Source: Pedosphaera parvula Ellin514
GTDB lineage: Bacteria > Verrucomicrobiota > Verrucomicrobiia > Limisphaerales > Pedosphaeraceae
Assembly (NCBI RefSeq): GCF_000172555.1
Contig: NZ_ABOX02000033.1
Location: forward strand, 1-64,000
Length of the DNA stretch: 64,000 nucleotides
Direction of reading: 5' to 3'
The notes under the pieces were generated by a model that worked only from the letters and a program-made list of their open reading frames with translations, made no database searches and was not told where the DNA came from. Positions 9,801-17,876 of the stretch are shown here, in pieces. Made by a program: the position numbers and the translations under genes. Each line of letters starts with the position of its first letter. Position 1 is the first letter of the stretch.

Positions 9801-11300
9801 GGTATGGTGAGAATCGGCTGAATCCATGCCCATAAGCACGCGTTCCTTCCAATCGGCTTTTCCATCACCGTTCCTATCACGCACGAACCACAGATCGGGC
9901 GCCTGCATGAGCAGCACGCCGTCCTTGTAAAACTGGAAGCCCGTGGGAGCGTTCAAGTCACCAATGAACTCAGTGCATTTGTCCGCCTTGCCGTCGCCAT
10001 TGGTATCTTCCAGGATGATGAGGCTATCCCCCACTTTGCTGTCAGGCGTGCGCTCGGGATAGTTCCTCCAGGCAGCAACCCAGAGACGGCCCTTGGTATC
10101 CCAGGCCATTTGCACAGGGTTGGCGAGTTCGGGAAACTGTTCCTCACTCGCAAACAGGTTCACCTTCATACCGGAATGGACGGTCATTTTCGCGATGGCA
10201 GCTTCGCCACCGAGGAAGGGATAAGATTCATCCGGATTCGACCCTGGACGATTGGAACGGACTTTTTCGACGGGTGGCAGATTGGAATCATCCACGACAA
10301 GATCGCCTCCCTTGGCGACCGCCCAGACCCGTTTATCACGATTGGCCGTGAGGACATCACGTTGTGACATTTCTTCCTGCATGACCCGATAATTGGAGAT
10401 ATAAGGTGCTGAAGCATTGCGATCGGAAATAAACCCGCCCTTTCCGGGCTCATAGGCAAGGGCCGACCGTCCTCCATAGACATTGTAACCATCCACGGTG
10501 CGGTAACGTGCATGCCATTCAGCATTCTTCTCGTTCACCGCCAAACGCAGTCTCTCAAAGTTTCCGGTGCGCAGTTCAATACTGGTTGCAGGAATTTTCT
10601 CCCCGAAAAGCCCTTGAAACATCGCATCGGCAAGTAGCTTGTCGCCTGCTTCGCTGAGATGGAAGCCATCGACTGTGAGGGATTGTTTTCGTTGGCCGAC
10701 CTCAGCGTAGAGATGTTGGGATGGGCCAAAAAGATCGATGAACTGAACGCCATTGGCTCGTGCCACTTCCGCCATGGCTGCTGTGTATTCCTGGAGGTTT
10801 GCATTGTTTTGAATTGGATCCGGCAAATTGGAATCTTGATGCTTTTCACAGGCGATGGGCGAAAACAACACGATGCGCGGATGCCCTTTGCCGGAATAGT
10901 CGTTCGCCAGGGTGTCTTTCAGGAACTTGTCCAGGTCGGCCTTGAACTTCCCAACACCATCATGGCCTTTGAAAGACTCATTAAAGCCGAAAAAGGCGAG
11001 GATCACGTCAGCCTTTGTCTTTTTGAGCCATTCGTCAGGGGAACCAAAATTTTCCGAACGGTTACGAACGGAAATCTCGTCTCCTGCGACCGCCAGATTG
11101 CGAAAGACAAGATCGTGCTGCGGATACTTTGAGTAGATCAGGGTTTCAAGCCAGCCGGAATGCTGAAAACGATCCGCCAAACCATTGCCAATGATGGCAA
11201 TATGATCACCTTTCTTGAGTTCCAGTTTTGATGACGGTTGCGCCTGGGTGAATGAAGCGCAGAAAGCAATCAGCAGAATGGTTAAAGTTTTAAGCTTCAT
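6828..11300 (-). CDS. Secreted chimera: SGNH hydrolase, PVC dehydrogenase propeller, HEAT, discoidin-like, azurin-like copper domain
   Basis: The product is 1490 residues with a signal peptide (MKLKTLTILLIAFCASFTQA). Residues about 30-235 are an SGNH/GDSL-like domain (IAIIGNGLADR, FFGFNES, DGFHLSEAGD). Residues about 365-715 are the PVC membrane-bound dehydrogenase propeller (MAWDTKGRLWVAAWRNYPE, NPHGRVFDYWG, IGPDGAIYFCDW). Residues about 740-1070 are HEAT-like helices. Residues about 1088-1207 are an F5/8 type C-like domain (AIDGRTDGDF, HPWWEVDLGS). Residues about 1330-1462 are a blue-copper domain with H1375 in MPHNF, then C1444, H1449 and M1453 in CTFPGHYQVM. That spacing matches azurin. 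The tail is His-rich (HVHHHDQ). There is no CxxCH, unlike its two paralogues here. It probably oxidises a carbohydrate-derived substrate outside the cytoplasm and passes electrons to copper (inference). Confidence 0.88.
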   Translation of the reverse strand: MKLKTLTILLIAFCASFTQAQPSSKLELKKGDHIAIIGNGLADRFQHSGWLETLIYSKYPQHDLVFRNLAVAGDEISVRNRSENFGSPDEWLKKTKADVILAFFGFNESFKGHDGVGKFKADLDKFLKDTLANDYSGKGHPRIVLFSPIACEKHQDSNLPDPIQNNANLQEYTAAMAEVARANGVQFIDLFGPSQHLYAEVGQRKQSLTVDGFHLSEAGDKLLADAMFQGLFGEKIPATSIELRTGNFERLRLAVNEKNAEWHARYRTVDGYNVYGGRSALAYEPGKGGFISDRNASAPYISNYRVMQEEMSQRDVLTANRDKRVWAVAKGGDLVVDDSNLPPVEKVRSNRPGSNPDESYPFLGGEAAIAKMTVHSGMKVNLFASEEQFPELANPVQMAWDTKGRLWVAAWRNYPERTPDSKVGDSLIILEDTNGDGKADKCTEFIGDLNAPTGFQFYKDGVLLMQAPDLWFVRDRNGDGKADWKERVLMGMDSADSHHTANAICLDPGGSIYLSDGVFHRSQVETAKGPVRNNDAAIYRYEPRTGRFETYVSYGFANPHGRVFDYWGNDLITDATGNNTYFGPAFSGHIDYPAKHSSMKEFWNRPSRPCPGTGIINSRHFPEEFQGNFMNLNVIGFQGIYLVKVTEEGSGLKGETQENLISSSDPNFRPSAVSIGPDGAIYFCDWQKPLIGHMQHHLRDPNRDHEHGRIYRITYEGRPLLKPAKIDGQPIPALLELLKEPENRTRELAKVELGKRNTKEVIAAVKKWVTKLDKNDPAYEHHIMEALWVHQWHNSVDADLLKRMLHSPEPRARAAAGRVLCYWRDRVPEAITLFKSLADDENPRVRLEAVRAASFFQTAESVDVALTALKHPTDYYLDYTLHETLRQLDPVWHKAIAAGQPLAADNPDGLKYLLRSINTPELMKLPRTRGVLEALFARPDAADPDRLAALTEIAKARQTTRVSVLLGAIDSANETDSPAAAGFARLLPWQLPDELKAERAHLTKLTSAKSSMEVRQAAWAGLALADNSFDTVWSAASKSPAALVDLLNGIPLLNDSDFRAKAYGKVKPLLTELPADLQTLAKDSQNFSGRFVRIELPRRGTLTLAEVQVFSDGKNVALQGKAKQSSTTNGGEAARAIDGRTDGDFGSGTQTHSKENEDHPWWEVDLGSSQHIDSIVVWNRTEGEFGNRLEGFTLTVLGGDRREVFKKMENPAPIGSARIAIGGDPIGSIRRAAVRASVSMNFEPEAVFTALAGMIDRGEQVPAVAEGMRALPRASWPKPQAGSAATALVAWAKTVSAGDRTSQDYVQTVQLASDLAGLLPAEKAAELRKDLRELRVSVFVIRTVREQMRYDSPRLVVEAGKPFEIIFENGDFMPHNFVIVKPGTREKVGNAAATMKPDELDGEGRAYIPKTADILAATKLLESGQKATLKLTAPVIEGDHEYVCTFPGHYQVMWGQLVVTKDVEAYLQAHPEATLPVAATSSEHVHHHDQ

Positions 11301-11885
11301 CTTGAGATGCGAGTTTGTGAAATTGGGTGCATTAGGTCTAGTGCACGGGTTCGTTTATGGGAACTCATGCTTACATTTGAACAAGTAACATTTTAAAATA
11401 AGGATGCCGATACGGAACGATTCGTCACGGACTCGAGTTACAGTGCCAGGCACAACCTTCTTCATTATATAAAAAATGTTCCGGAACTTACTTGAGTAAT
11501 TCAGTCGAAATAACAGTGCTTTGTAAAGGAAAATGAAAAGTCCGTGCTAAATCCGGAGCCGCCGATCGATAATACTGTTTCACGCTGTTCATTTAATGGG
11601 CATGGTACGAGTCTTCAGGGAACGCTGCTTAAGACTTCCCAGAAGGTAATTCTATTCAATTTCAGCCGTGGCAGCTTACCGGTTGCCAACTTGATTGTTA
11701 CGTTATTTCAATATTCCACTGGCATCAGTTAGGCTGGCTGGAAATAGCTTGCTCCCATCAAAAAAGGCTTGGACTGGTGATCATTTCTCCTTGATTCGCC
11801 AATAAAGTTAAGCACCTTTGTTGCAAGAAGACAAACGCATGAAGCTCAGTCCAGTAGTAACGTTGATAAAACAGAACTTTTGATC
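11301..11885. other. Intergenic gap, 585 bp
   Basis: This divergent gap lies between the large chimera (minus) and a coiled-coil gene (plus). It contains two short perfect palindromes, GTGCCAGGCAC at 11443-11453 and GTTCCGGAAC at 11478-11487, only 24 bp apart. They may be regulator sites. A 62-codon frame at 11544-11732 shows no protein-like character. Confidence 0.45.
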
Positions 11886-12293
11886 ATGTCCTCGTTCAAA
11901 CAACTGAAGCAGGCTGAAAAGGCCGTCCTCCAACAACAAGAGGTGGTGTTGGAACTGAATGCGCTCGGCCGCCAGGTTGAGCGCTGTACGGAAACGATCA
12001 ATGCTCTGCAGGCCGAACTGGCCGCAGTCAATGCAAAGTATCCGGCCACGCGAACCACGGGTGAGGACATCGCGTTTCTTACCGACTTGCTCAAATGCGC
12101 GAATAAGAAACTGGCTTGGGAAAAACAGATCGCGAGTTTGCAAAAGCGCACACCTGCCATCATGGAAAAAATGTCTGCTCTTCTCAACGACTCGAAGGCT
12201 CCTCCCACCGAACAAACACGCGTGGAGATGCTCCAGGCATTGCAGACTGTTCAGGCTGCGATGGATCGCCTCCAAAATCTAAACCTGAGCTGA
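11886..12293 (+). CDS. Small coiled-coil protein, unknown function
   Basis: The ATG at 11886 gives 135 residues (MSSFKQLKQAEKAVLQQQ). The sequence is almost entirely helical, with heptad-like spacing of Leu/Ile/Val and many Gln, Lys and Glu. A hinge near residues 54-60 (YPATRTTGED) separates two helical halves. It has no signal peptide, TM segment or catalytic motif. I do not recognise a family. Composition favours this strand over the overlapping minus-strand frame at 11808-12275, which reads as low-quality sequence. A small lipoprotein gene follows 114 bp downstream on the same strand. Confidence 0.6.
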   Translation: MSSFKQLKQAEKAVLQQQEVVLELNALGRQVERCTETINALQAELAAVNAKYPATRTTGEDIAFLTDLLKCANKKLAWEKQIASLQKRTPAIMEKMSALLNDSKAPPTEQTRVEMLQALQTVQAAMDRLQNLNLS

Positions 12294-12407
12294 TTCTGTC
12301 CGCAACCCCATTGTCAGCGGCAGGAAGGTGGAAGGGAATATTTGCTGGCTGTCTGATTGGCTTAAATCCCCATTTGTGAATAGGATGAACCCGGTCCAGT
12401 TTATTTC

Positions 12408-12926
12408 ATGAGTGCAAAACTGACTTTCTCTTTAACCGTGATCACGGCGGTCGTTTTCCTTGTTGGCTGTCAATCCATTCCGCCCGGTGCGGAACGCGGT
12501 CCCGACGGCACCATGGCTTATGATGTATTGGTCGATGCTTCCGCGCCGGGCGCGAGAATCAGGGCAAATGGTACTGACCTGGGCAATACGCCTGTGCATT
12601 TAAAAATATTCGGAGATCCGGACGGAACCTTTCACGACTTTGGTTCCTATTACTACGTGGTCGAGGCATTGCCTCTCACCACAAACCAGTTTCCACAATC
12701 ACGGTATTTTCGCACAGGCCACTTGATGTCTCCAGAGGACCACATTCCACAGCAAATCTACTTTGACATGAACCAGAATACACCGGTTTACGGCTATCCC
12801 AATCCAGCGCCGCCGGTTTATTATGGCGCACCTCCGCCAACCTACTACGTTCCGCCACCCTACTACTATGGCCCCGGAGTTGGGGTCTATATCGGCCCGA
12901 GCTACCGCTATCACCGGCATTGGTAA
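12408..12926 (+). CDS. Lipoprotein with Pro/Tyr-rich C-terminus
   Basis: The 172-residue product has a lipoprotein signal (MSAKLTFSLTVITAVVFLVGC, Cys at 21). A conserved-looking beta region follows (AYDVLVDASAPGARIRANGTDLGNTPVHLKIFGD), similar to PEGA-type motifs in which a small beta domain carries the phrase GxxLGxTPv. The last 45 residues are almost only Pro, Tyr, Gly and Val (PPVYYGAPPPTYYVPPPYYYG) and end HRHW. Such tails are typical of surface-exposed or cell-wall-adjacent lipoproteins. The function is unknown. Confidence 0.8.
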   Translation: MSAKLTFSLTVITAVVFLVGCQSIPPGAERGPDGTMAYDVLVDASAPGARIRANGTDLGNTPVHLKIFGDPDGTFHDFGSYYYVVEALPLTTNQFPQSRYFRTGHLMSPEDHIPQQIYFDMNQNTPVYGYPNPAPPVYYGAPPPTYYVPPPYYYGPGVGVYIGPSYRYHRHW

Positions 12927-13043
12927 GCTTTATTGCTTAAGCGAGCTGGAGGACAGCCTCTGGGGTGCTCATCCTTTTATATTGTAGAGGGCAACAGCAA
13001 GTTGATTTTCCTCTGCAAGACTGAAATTTGGATGCTGTTCCTG

Positions 13044-13217
13044 CTATACAGGCATCGTCAAGGAGACTAAGGGCAATGAGCCATCCAGTCTGTTTTGTTG
13101 ATTCAGCATGTAGAGCAATATCCCGAAGGCGATGCACAAGGCTATTCCTACGCTGATAGCCACAGCAATCATTTTCGGATTTTGTCTGGATCGATGTGCT
13201 CCGGACCTGCGCTTCAT
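13044..13217 (-). CDS. Small predicted single-pass membrane protein, 57 aa
   Basis: The frame from ATG 13217 to TAG 13044 encodes a basic N-terminus (MKRRSGAHRSRQNPK), one clear TM helix (MIAVAISVGIALCIAFGILLYML, residues 16-38) and a short polar tail. A basic start directly before a hydrophobic helix is unlikely by chance. The overlapping longer frame at 12937-13233 is not protein-like. There is no good ribosome-binding site. It is divergent from another small membrane protein gene at 13396. I recognise no family. Confidence 0.45.
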   Translation of the reverse strand: MKRRSGAHRSRQNPKMIAVAISVGIALCIAFGILLYMLNQQNRLDGSLPLVSLTMPV

Positions 13218-13395
13218 TCGTTCGACTATTCATGAAAATACTGAGTTGGTCAACGCTTTCAGTGCCGGAACCCTGGCCCTTAATAACAACTTGAACATTT
13301 CATGATAAAAGTTGTCTGATTTCCAGAACCACCAGCATTTCACAGAGGCACGTCGTTCCAGCGTTGAATTAGGAAGTGAATAGATCCTTAATCTT

Positions 13396-13590
13396 ATGAG
13401 CAGGATAACTGACAACTTCGAAGGATTTTTTATCTGGTCTGTTGTGCTCGGTTGCGTGGCACTGTTCTTTTACATCTGCTATCTCCAGCACCGAAAAATT
13501 CGAAGGCGGCGACGTTACTGGCGCCACATGGAACGCCGGTCGCGCGTTACGAATTTTCCAACGATGTCAGGCAATAATCAAATGCGATAG
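13396..13590 (+). CDS. Small membrane protein with Arg-rich cytoplasmic tail, 64 aa
   Basis: The ATG at 13396 gives MSRITDNFEGFF, followed by one TM helix (FIWSVVLGCVALFFYICYL, residues 12-30) and a strongly basic stretch (QHRKIRRRRRYWRHMERRSR). The charge pattern fits an N-out, C-in single-pass protein. I recognise no family. A GGGGT/ACCCC hairpin at 13621-13636 and a good terminator at 13696-13717 follow it. Confidence 0.5.
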   Translation: MSRITDNFEGFFIWSVVLGCVALFFYICYLQHRKIRRRRRYWRHMERRSRVTNFPTMSGNNQMR

Positions 13591-13620
13591 ATTGGATGCC
13601 CGCAGTAATTTCTATAAAGC

Positions 13621-13636
13621 TGGGGTGAATACCCCA
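13621..13636 (+). other. Short perfect hairpin TGGGGT-gaat-ACCCCA
   Basis: A six-base-pair stem with a four-base loop lies 30 bp after the small membrane protein gene. No T-tract follows it. A similar ATGGGG/CCCCAT hairpin lies at 46754-46775, upstream of the DUF3185 gene. Confidence 0.4.
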
Positions 13637-13695
13637 TACCATCCAGCACCTGTTTTTGATTAATAATTATCTCGTAATGATGGTCAGTTAGGTTC

Positions 13696-13725
13696 GGCGG
13701 CCCTGAGTGGGGCCGCCATTTTATT
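13696..13725 (+). terminator. Rho-independent terminator
   Basis: A perfect 8-bp GC-rich stem (GGCGGCCC at 13696-13703 with GGGCCGCC at 13710-13717) has a six-base loop and is followed by ATTTTATTT. It can end the transcript of the small membrane protein at 13396. Confidence 0.75.
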
Positions 13726-13836
13726 TCCACTGATCGCAAGCAGTGCCGCGGAGTAACTCAACGTTTGCCCATCACACTTTAACCGTCTGCTTCCAGCGTT
13801 TCTATGGCACGCAAACGAATTGTATAAGCTCTGTTA

Positions 13837-14571
13837 TCATTGAAGCGGATACAGATCCAACCGCCGGAAGAAGACCTCCGCACCCTCGGTTTGAAGCAGT
13901 ATCTTACCCGCGTTAGGGATCGCGTTAGTTCCGGCCAAAGTCCTATGACCATTAACGCTAATCGCTACCGTGTTGCCGTCACAGATGACCTTGATTGTAT
14001 TCCACTCGCCATGTGGCTTCTCGATTTCATGCGGGCCGCGGAAACCAAGTTCATCCTTCCATGGGTTTCGACCCGGCCTGTCAAAACGCTCAATCCTTGG
14101 TCCCTTCGTTACTCCATCCACCGTGAGGTAAGCGCCGCTCACCACCAAAATATCTCCTGTGCCGCCTTCAATCATCTGGCATTCAATCGACTTTGGCCAC
14201 ACCTGGTCCTTGCCCACCGCATGCACCAAAATGCCACTATCCCGCGCATTCTTTTGACGTGGTTCCCAGGCTTTTTCACCCCATTTAAATTCAGCAATCA
14301 GGCAGTAGTTCGAATAATCCTTCTTTGTGGCCAAATAACCAAAATCCTGGCCGCTGACACGCAACACCCCGTTGGTAATTGTGAAAACTCCATATGGATC
14401 GTTGGTTGTCCCCTGCCCCTTGAGGAATGAATAAAACGGCCCTAAATCCTTTCCATTCAGCAGGTGAACAACCTTGGTTTGTTCCTTGTGTGTCGTCGTT
14501 GAACACGCACTGGCCAGAAGCACAAAGATTAAAACGGACAAGTTTTTTAGATAACTATTGGGATTTTGCAT
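13837..14571 (-). CDS. DUF1080 (3-keto-disaccharide hydrolase-like) lipoprotein
   Basis: The ATG at 14571 gives MQNPNSYLKNLSVLIFVLLASAC, a lipoprotein signal with Cys at 23, and a 244-residue product. The longer frame from 14637 starts with unrelated sequence. The body is the concanavalin-like DUF1080 fold: LNGKDLGPFYSFL, GYLATKKDYSNYCLIAEFKWG, NARDSGILVHAVGKDQVWPKSIECQMIEGGTGD and a final GKILLQTEGAEVFFRRLDLYP. The family is expanded in PVC and Bacteroidetes genomes, where some members cleave 3-keto-glycosides. It follows the PVC dehydrogenase on the same strand with a 71-bp gap, so a pathway of sugar oxidation and then cleavage of the keto-sugar is plausible (inference). Confidence 0.88.
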   Translation of the reverse strand: MQNPNSYLKNLSVLIFVLLASACSTTTHKEQTKVVHLLNGKDLGPFYSFLKGQGTTNDPYGVFTITNGVLRVSGQDFGYLATKKDYSNYCLIAEFKWGEKAWEPRQKNARDSGILVHAVGKDQVWPKSIECQMIEGGTGDILVVSGAYLTVDGVTKGPRIERFDRPGRNPWKDELGFRGPHEIEKPHGEWNTIKVICDGNTVAISVNGHRTLAGTNAIPNAGKILLQTEGAEVFFRRLDLYPLQ

Positions 14572-14642
14572 GCAAATTGAATTAGAAGCCGCGAAAGTTA
14601 TCCGGGCAAGCAAGAAAATGCAGGCAACCGCTTTCACTGTTC

Positions 14643-17600
14643 TTAATGTTTGTGAGCTTCCAGGAATTCATTTCCATTCTGGGCTTGAAGGAAAGCCAAT
14701 AGATCCAGCAATTCCGATTTTGTAAGTGCAGTATCCAGGCCTTCCGGCATGATTGAAATTGTGCCGGCAGTTAAGGAACGAATTTCCTTGCGCGGAATTC
14801 TCAACTCGGTGTTCGCTGCCGTTTTTAGAATCACCACATCCGCAGTTTCGCCCGCTATGAGCCCGGTATAGGTCTCGTCTCTGGTTTCAATTCGAAAAGG
14901 CTCGTAACCGGGCACGAAGCTGGCGCTGGGGAATACAATCGCCTCAAGAATATCACGACCGGAGCGGATGGAACCGATCGAGGTCAGGTCAGGTGCGAGC
15001 GTTGCTCCTTCTTTGCCGATTGCATGACAAGTTGAGCAACTGGCCTTGGGACCAAAGAATATTCTCCGGCCGCGTCCCACATCGCCACCGCTGAGCAACG
15101 ACTCCATTTCATTCAATCGCTGGATTCGCGCGACTTGCTGACCCTGGATGCGGGCCAGCAGGGGCTTGGCTGCCATTTGCACCCTTTTCGGAAAATGTTG
15201 TAAAAGCTGCTCCAGTTTTCCGCCACTAAGCAGATTAATATCCATCTTGGATTGAGTCAGTGATTCCACCAATGCCTGTCCCGTCCCATCGCTCCCTGCA
15301 TTCCGAAATGCATCCAGCAATGGCGTCACGGTCAAGGCGTCTGCCTGCATCAATGGGCCATTCGCGACCCGGAGCAGATCTGCATCGCTCAGTCTGGCTT
15401 GTCTGAGGACATGTGCGGCTGAAACCCTTAGAGTTGCATCGATTCCCGGCTGGAATTGGGCCAGCAACAATTCCATGGCAGCTTCAGTCAGTTGTGGTTG
15501 GCGGTTTACGATAGTGGATAGTGTAGCCACTCGCAACGCGGTGGGTTCATTATTGGCAGCAACAATCTCTTTCAAGCTCGCATCCAGATCAGCAATGTTT
15601 CGACTACGCAGCAGCGTCACCACGCGGAGGCGCTCTCTGTCATCTTTCGCGTGAAGCAGTTTATCGAATTGCGCGATCCAGGGTGCTGGAAACGGTTGGA
15701 TGGCGCAACGGTCCATCACGTCCAGCAGGAACAGCTTTCGATCAACGCTCAAGGCTTCATTTCCAAGCAATTCCGCCAACATCTTTTGCAAGTCCTTATT
15801 GCCGCTCAACGAGAGCAAGGCTTCCCGGACAGAATCAGCTTCATCGGCGGGCAATTTCTCTTCGCTGAGCCGGGACTGCAAGACGTTTACCACTTCGCCG
15901 GACCAGTCTGGGTGATGCGAAACAACCCACAGGGCTGCGCGCCACAGTTCCTTGTCCTTACTCTGGAGAAGAGGCGCCATTGTCCCCTGCTGTAGTGGAC
16001 TTCCGTCCATTTGATCAAGCGCGATCAGCGCAGCTCTTTGTCGGCCGGAATTGGGAACCTTCAAAGCCTCCATCAGTTGCGCAGGCTCCTTCAGTTGGAT
16101 GAGCGCGTAAATCACCGCGTGCTCCTCAAACCGATCACTCATCTTCGTCGCAGCTTCCAACAACGCCGGCACGCAGCCGGGATCACCCATTCGCCCCAGG
16201 GCAGTCGCAGTCTCCCGGCGAACTGCTGGATCTGCGGTTTTGACCAATTTTATCAGGGATCCTGCCGCAGCTTTGTCTTTCGCCAGTCCCAACGCTTTGA
16301 TCGCGGCAATCTGAACTTCCAAATGACCATCATTAATTGCCTCCTGCAAGACTCCCTGCGCCTGGGGTGAACCAATCCGCATTAAAGCCCAAACCACAGC
16401 GCAATGCGCCTCAACTGATGGTGAACTTCCGCGTAATCGTGCCAATTCTATAACTGAATCTTCTCCGCGCTGCACGGCCATCTCCTGCGCCCGCTCACGC
16501 ACTTTCGGGCGCGCATCCTCAAATAATCCCACTAATTCATGCGGACTCATTTTATCAAAATTCAACTTCAATCCTCGCGGATCAGCCACCTGCGCAACGT
16601 CATTCTTTCGAATGCGATATATTCCGCCGCGTTTTTCGGGCTTCGACACCCGTGACAATGGACATTGATCCACGTACCAACCCCCCGTATCCACCACCAG
16701 CAAGCTCCCATCAGCATCCTCCAGAATATCCGTGGGATGAAAATCCGGGTCGGTCGAGGTCAAAAAATCTTCATCTTCAGTGCGAAATGTCGCGCCGTCG
16801 CGGAACAGTCGATGCCGCTGAACGCGATGCGGATTGAACTGGGCGCTAAAAAGATTGCCCTGATACTCGCTGCCGAAACTGGTGCCCTCATACCTGGCCA
16901 GTCCTGCCGGCGCGATCCGCGCAAATTTTGTCATGGGCGGCATCAGGTCTCCCGTCAGTTTGAATTCTTTGACGCAATCATGATATTTCCGGTAAACCCC
17001 GCCTTCGATCCAGTGCATCAAAGCGTCACGTTGACCATTCATAGGATCGGTGAAATACGTCATCGTTCCGAACATTTCCCCGCTCGGTGCAAATACAAGC
17101 TCCACTGGATTATCAAAACCGCCGCCACAAAATGATTCCAGTTTGCTTCCGTCGGGTTGCAGTCGCCATATTCGCGAGGCCAATCCTTTCAACTCAGTCT
17201 CTTCTTTCGTTTTGATATCGAAGCCATGCCGTCCATCAGTGAGATACAACCAGCCGTCCGGACCGAAAAATGGCCCATGCAAACTGGCAGTCCCGCGCAC
17301 GTTCCAACCCGTCAAAAGTACCGTTCGTTGCTCCGCCACTCCATCCCCATCCTTATCATCGAAGCGCAACAAATCTGGCGGTGATGCCACATATATGGAA
17401 CCTCCATGACAGGCGATTCCCATCGGAATGCCGACCTTATCTGCATAAACCGTCACCCGGTCATACAAACCATTTCCCTTGGTGTCCTCCAACATCAAGA
17501 TCCGACACTCTGGCTTTTGGGCCATGTCGAGCCCGTGGATATTCTTGCCGGAAGATTGCGTTATGAAAAGTCTGCCGCGATCATCAAATGCGCCAAACAT

Positions 17601-17771
17601 CGCGTACGGCACCTGGTCCAGCCCGGCGGCCTGTTCCACACTAAAGCCCTTTGGCACGCGAATCACAAACTCACCGGTTGTTTTCAGCTCACCAGCGGCC
17701 AATTGATCGCTGGGCGCAGTGATGCACAACATAATTATCGCCGTGAAAACTTTGACTGCGCTTAGTCTCAT
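14643..17771 (-). CDS. PVC-type secreted dehydrogenase with HEAT repeats and C-terminal haem c
   Basis: The ATG at 17771 gives 1042 residues with a signal peptide (MRLSAVKVFTAIIMLCITAPSDQLAAG). The GTG four codons upstream is a weaker start. Residues about 45-400 form the PVC dehydrogenase propeller (AMFGAFDDRGRLFITQS, MGIACHGGSIYVASPPDLLRF, LHGPFFGPDGWLYLTDGRHG). Residues about 410-880 are HEAT repeats (RRETATALGRMGDPGCVPALL). The C-terminal domain carries one haem-binding CSTCH (C912, C915, H916) and the PVC-type LAPDLTSIGS and SASFVPGYEPFRIETRDE segments. It should act in the periplasm as a quinoprotein-like oxidase passing electrons to haem c (inference; substrate unknown). It lies 105 bp after the gamma-glutamyltransferase gene and before the DUF1080 gene. 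Confidence 0.9.
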   Translation of the reverse strand: MRLSAVKVFTAIIMLCITAPSDQLAAGELKTTGEFVIRVPKGFSVEQAAGLDQVPYAMFGAFDDRGRLFITQSSGKNIHGLDMAQKPECRILMLEDTKGNGLYDRVTVYADKVGIPMGIACHGGSIYVASPPDLLRFDDKDGDGVAEQRTVLLTGWNVRGTASLHGPFFGPDGWLYLTDGRHGFDIKTKEETELKGLASRIWRLQPDGSKLESFCGGGFDNPVELVFAPSGEMFGTMTYFTDPMNGQRDALMHWIEGGVYRKYHDCVKEFKLTGDLMPPMTKFARIAPAGLARYEGTSFGSEYQGNLFSAQFNPHRVQRHRLFRDGATFRTEDEDFLTSTDPDFHPTDILEDADGSLLVVDTGGWYVDQCPLSRVSKPEKRGGIYRIRKNDVAQVADPRGLKLNFDKMSPHELVGLFEDARPKVRERAQEMAVQRGEDSVIELARLRGSSPSVEAHCAVVWALMRIGSPQAQGVLQEAINDGHLEVQIAAIKALGLAKDKAAAGSLIKLVKTADPAVRRETATALGRMGDPGCVPALLEAATKMSDRFEEHAVIYALIQLKEPAQLMEALKVPNSGRQRAALIALDQMDGSPLQQGTMAPLLQSKDKELWRAALWVVSHHPDWSGEVVNVLQSRLSEEKLPADEADSVREALLSLSGNKDLQKMLAELLGNEALSVDRKLFLLDVMDRCAIQPFPAPWIAQFDKLLHAKDDRERLRVVTLLRSRNIADLDASLKEIVAANNEPTALRVATLSTIVNRQPQLTEAAMELLLAQFQPGIDATLRVSAAHVLRQARLSDADLLRVANGPLMQADALTVTPLLDAFRNAGSDGTGQALVESLTQSKMDINLLSGGKLEQLLQHFPKRVQMAAKPLLARIQGQQVARIQRLNEMESLLSGGDVGRGRRIFFGPKASCSTCHAIGKEGATLAPDLTSIGSIRSGRDILEAIVFPSASFVPGYEPFRIETRDETYTGLIAGETADVVILKTAANTELRIPRKEIRSLTAGTISIMPEGLDTALTKSELLDLLAFLQAQNGNEFLEAHKH

Positions 17772-17876
17772 GATTAATCGCACATTCGTTGTACAGCTAT
17801 AAAATCGTTCCGGAGCCTCAATGCCGAAAAACGATTTCTCCCAAGCTTATTCAGACCACCATTTCTGCTTTGATAT

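Noticed and set aside
11544-11732. 62-codon plus-strand frame in the gap before the coiled-coil gene
   Set aside because: It has no hydrophobic helix, no motif and no clear ribosome-binding site.
11808-12275. Minus-strand frame of 155 codons opposite the coiled-coil gene
   Set aside because: It reads as Leu/Phe/Arg-rich shadow sequence of a helical gene on the plus strand and has no start signal.
12937-13233. 98-codon minus-strand frame
   Set aside because: It is a shifted frame over the 57-residue membrane protein, which has a better start and a clear TM helix.
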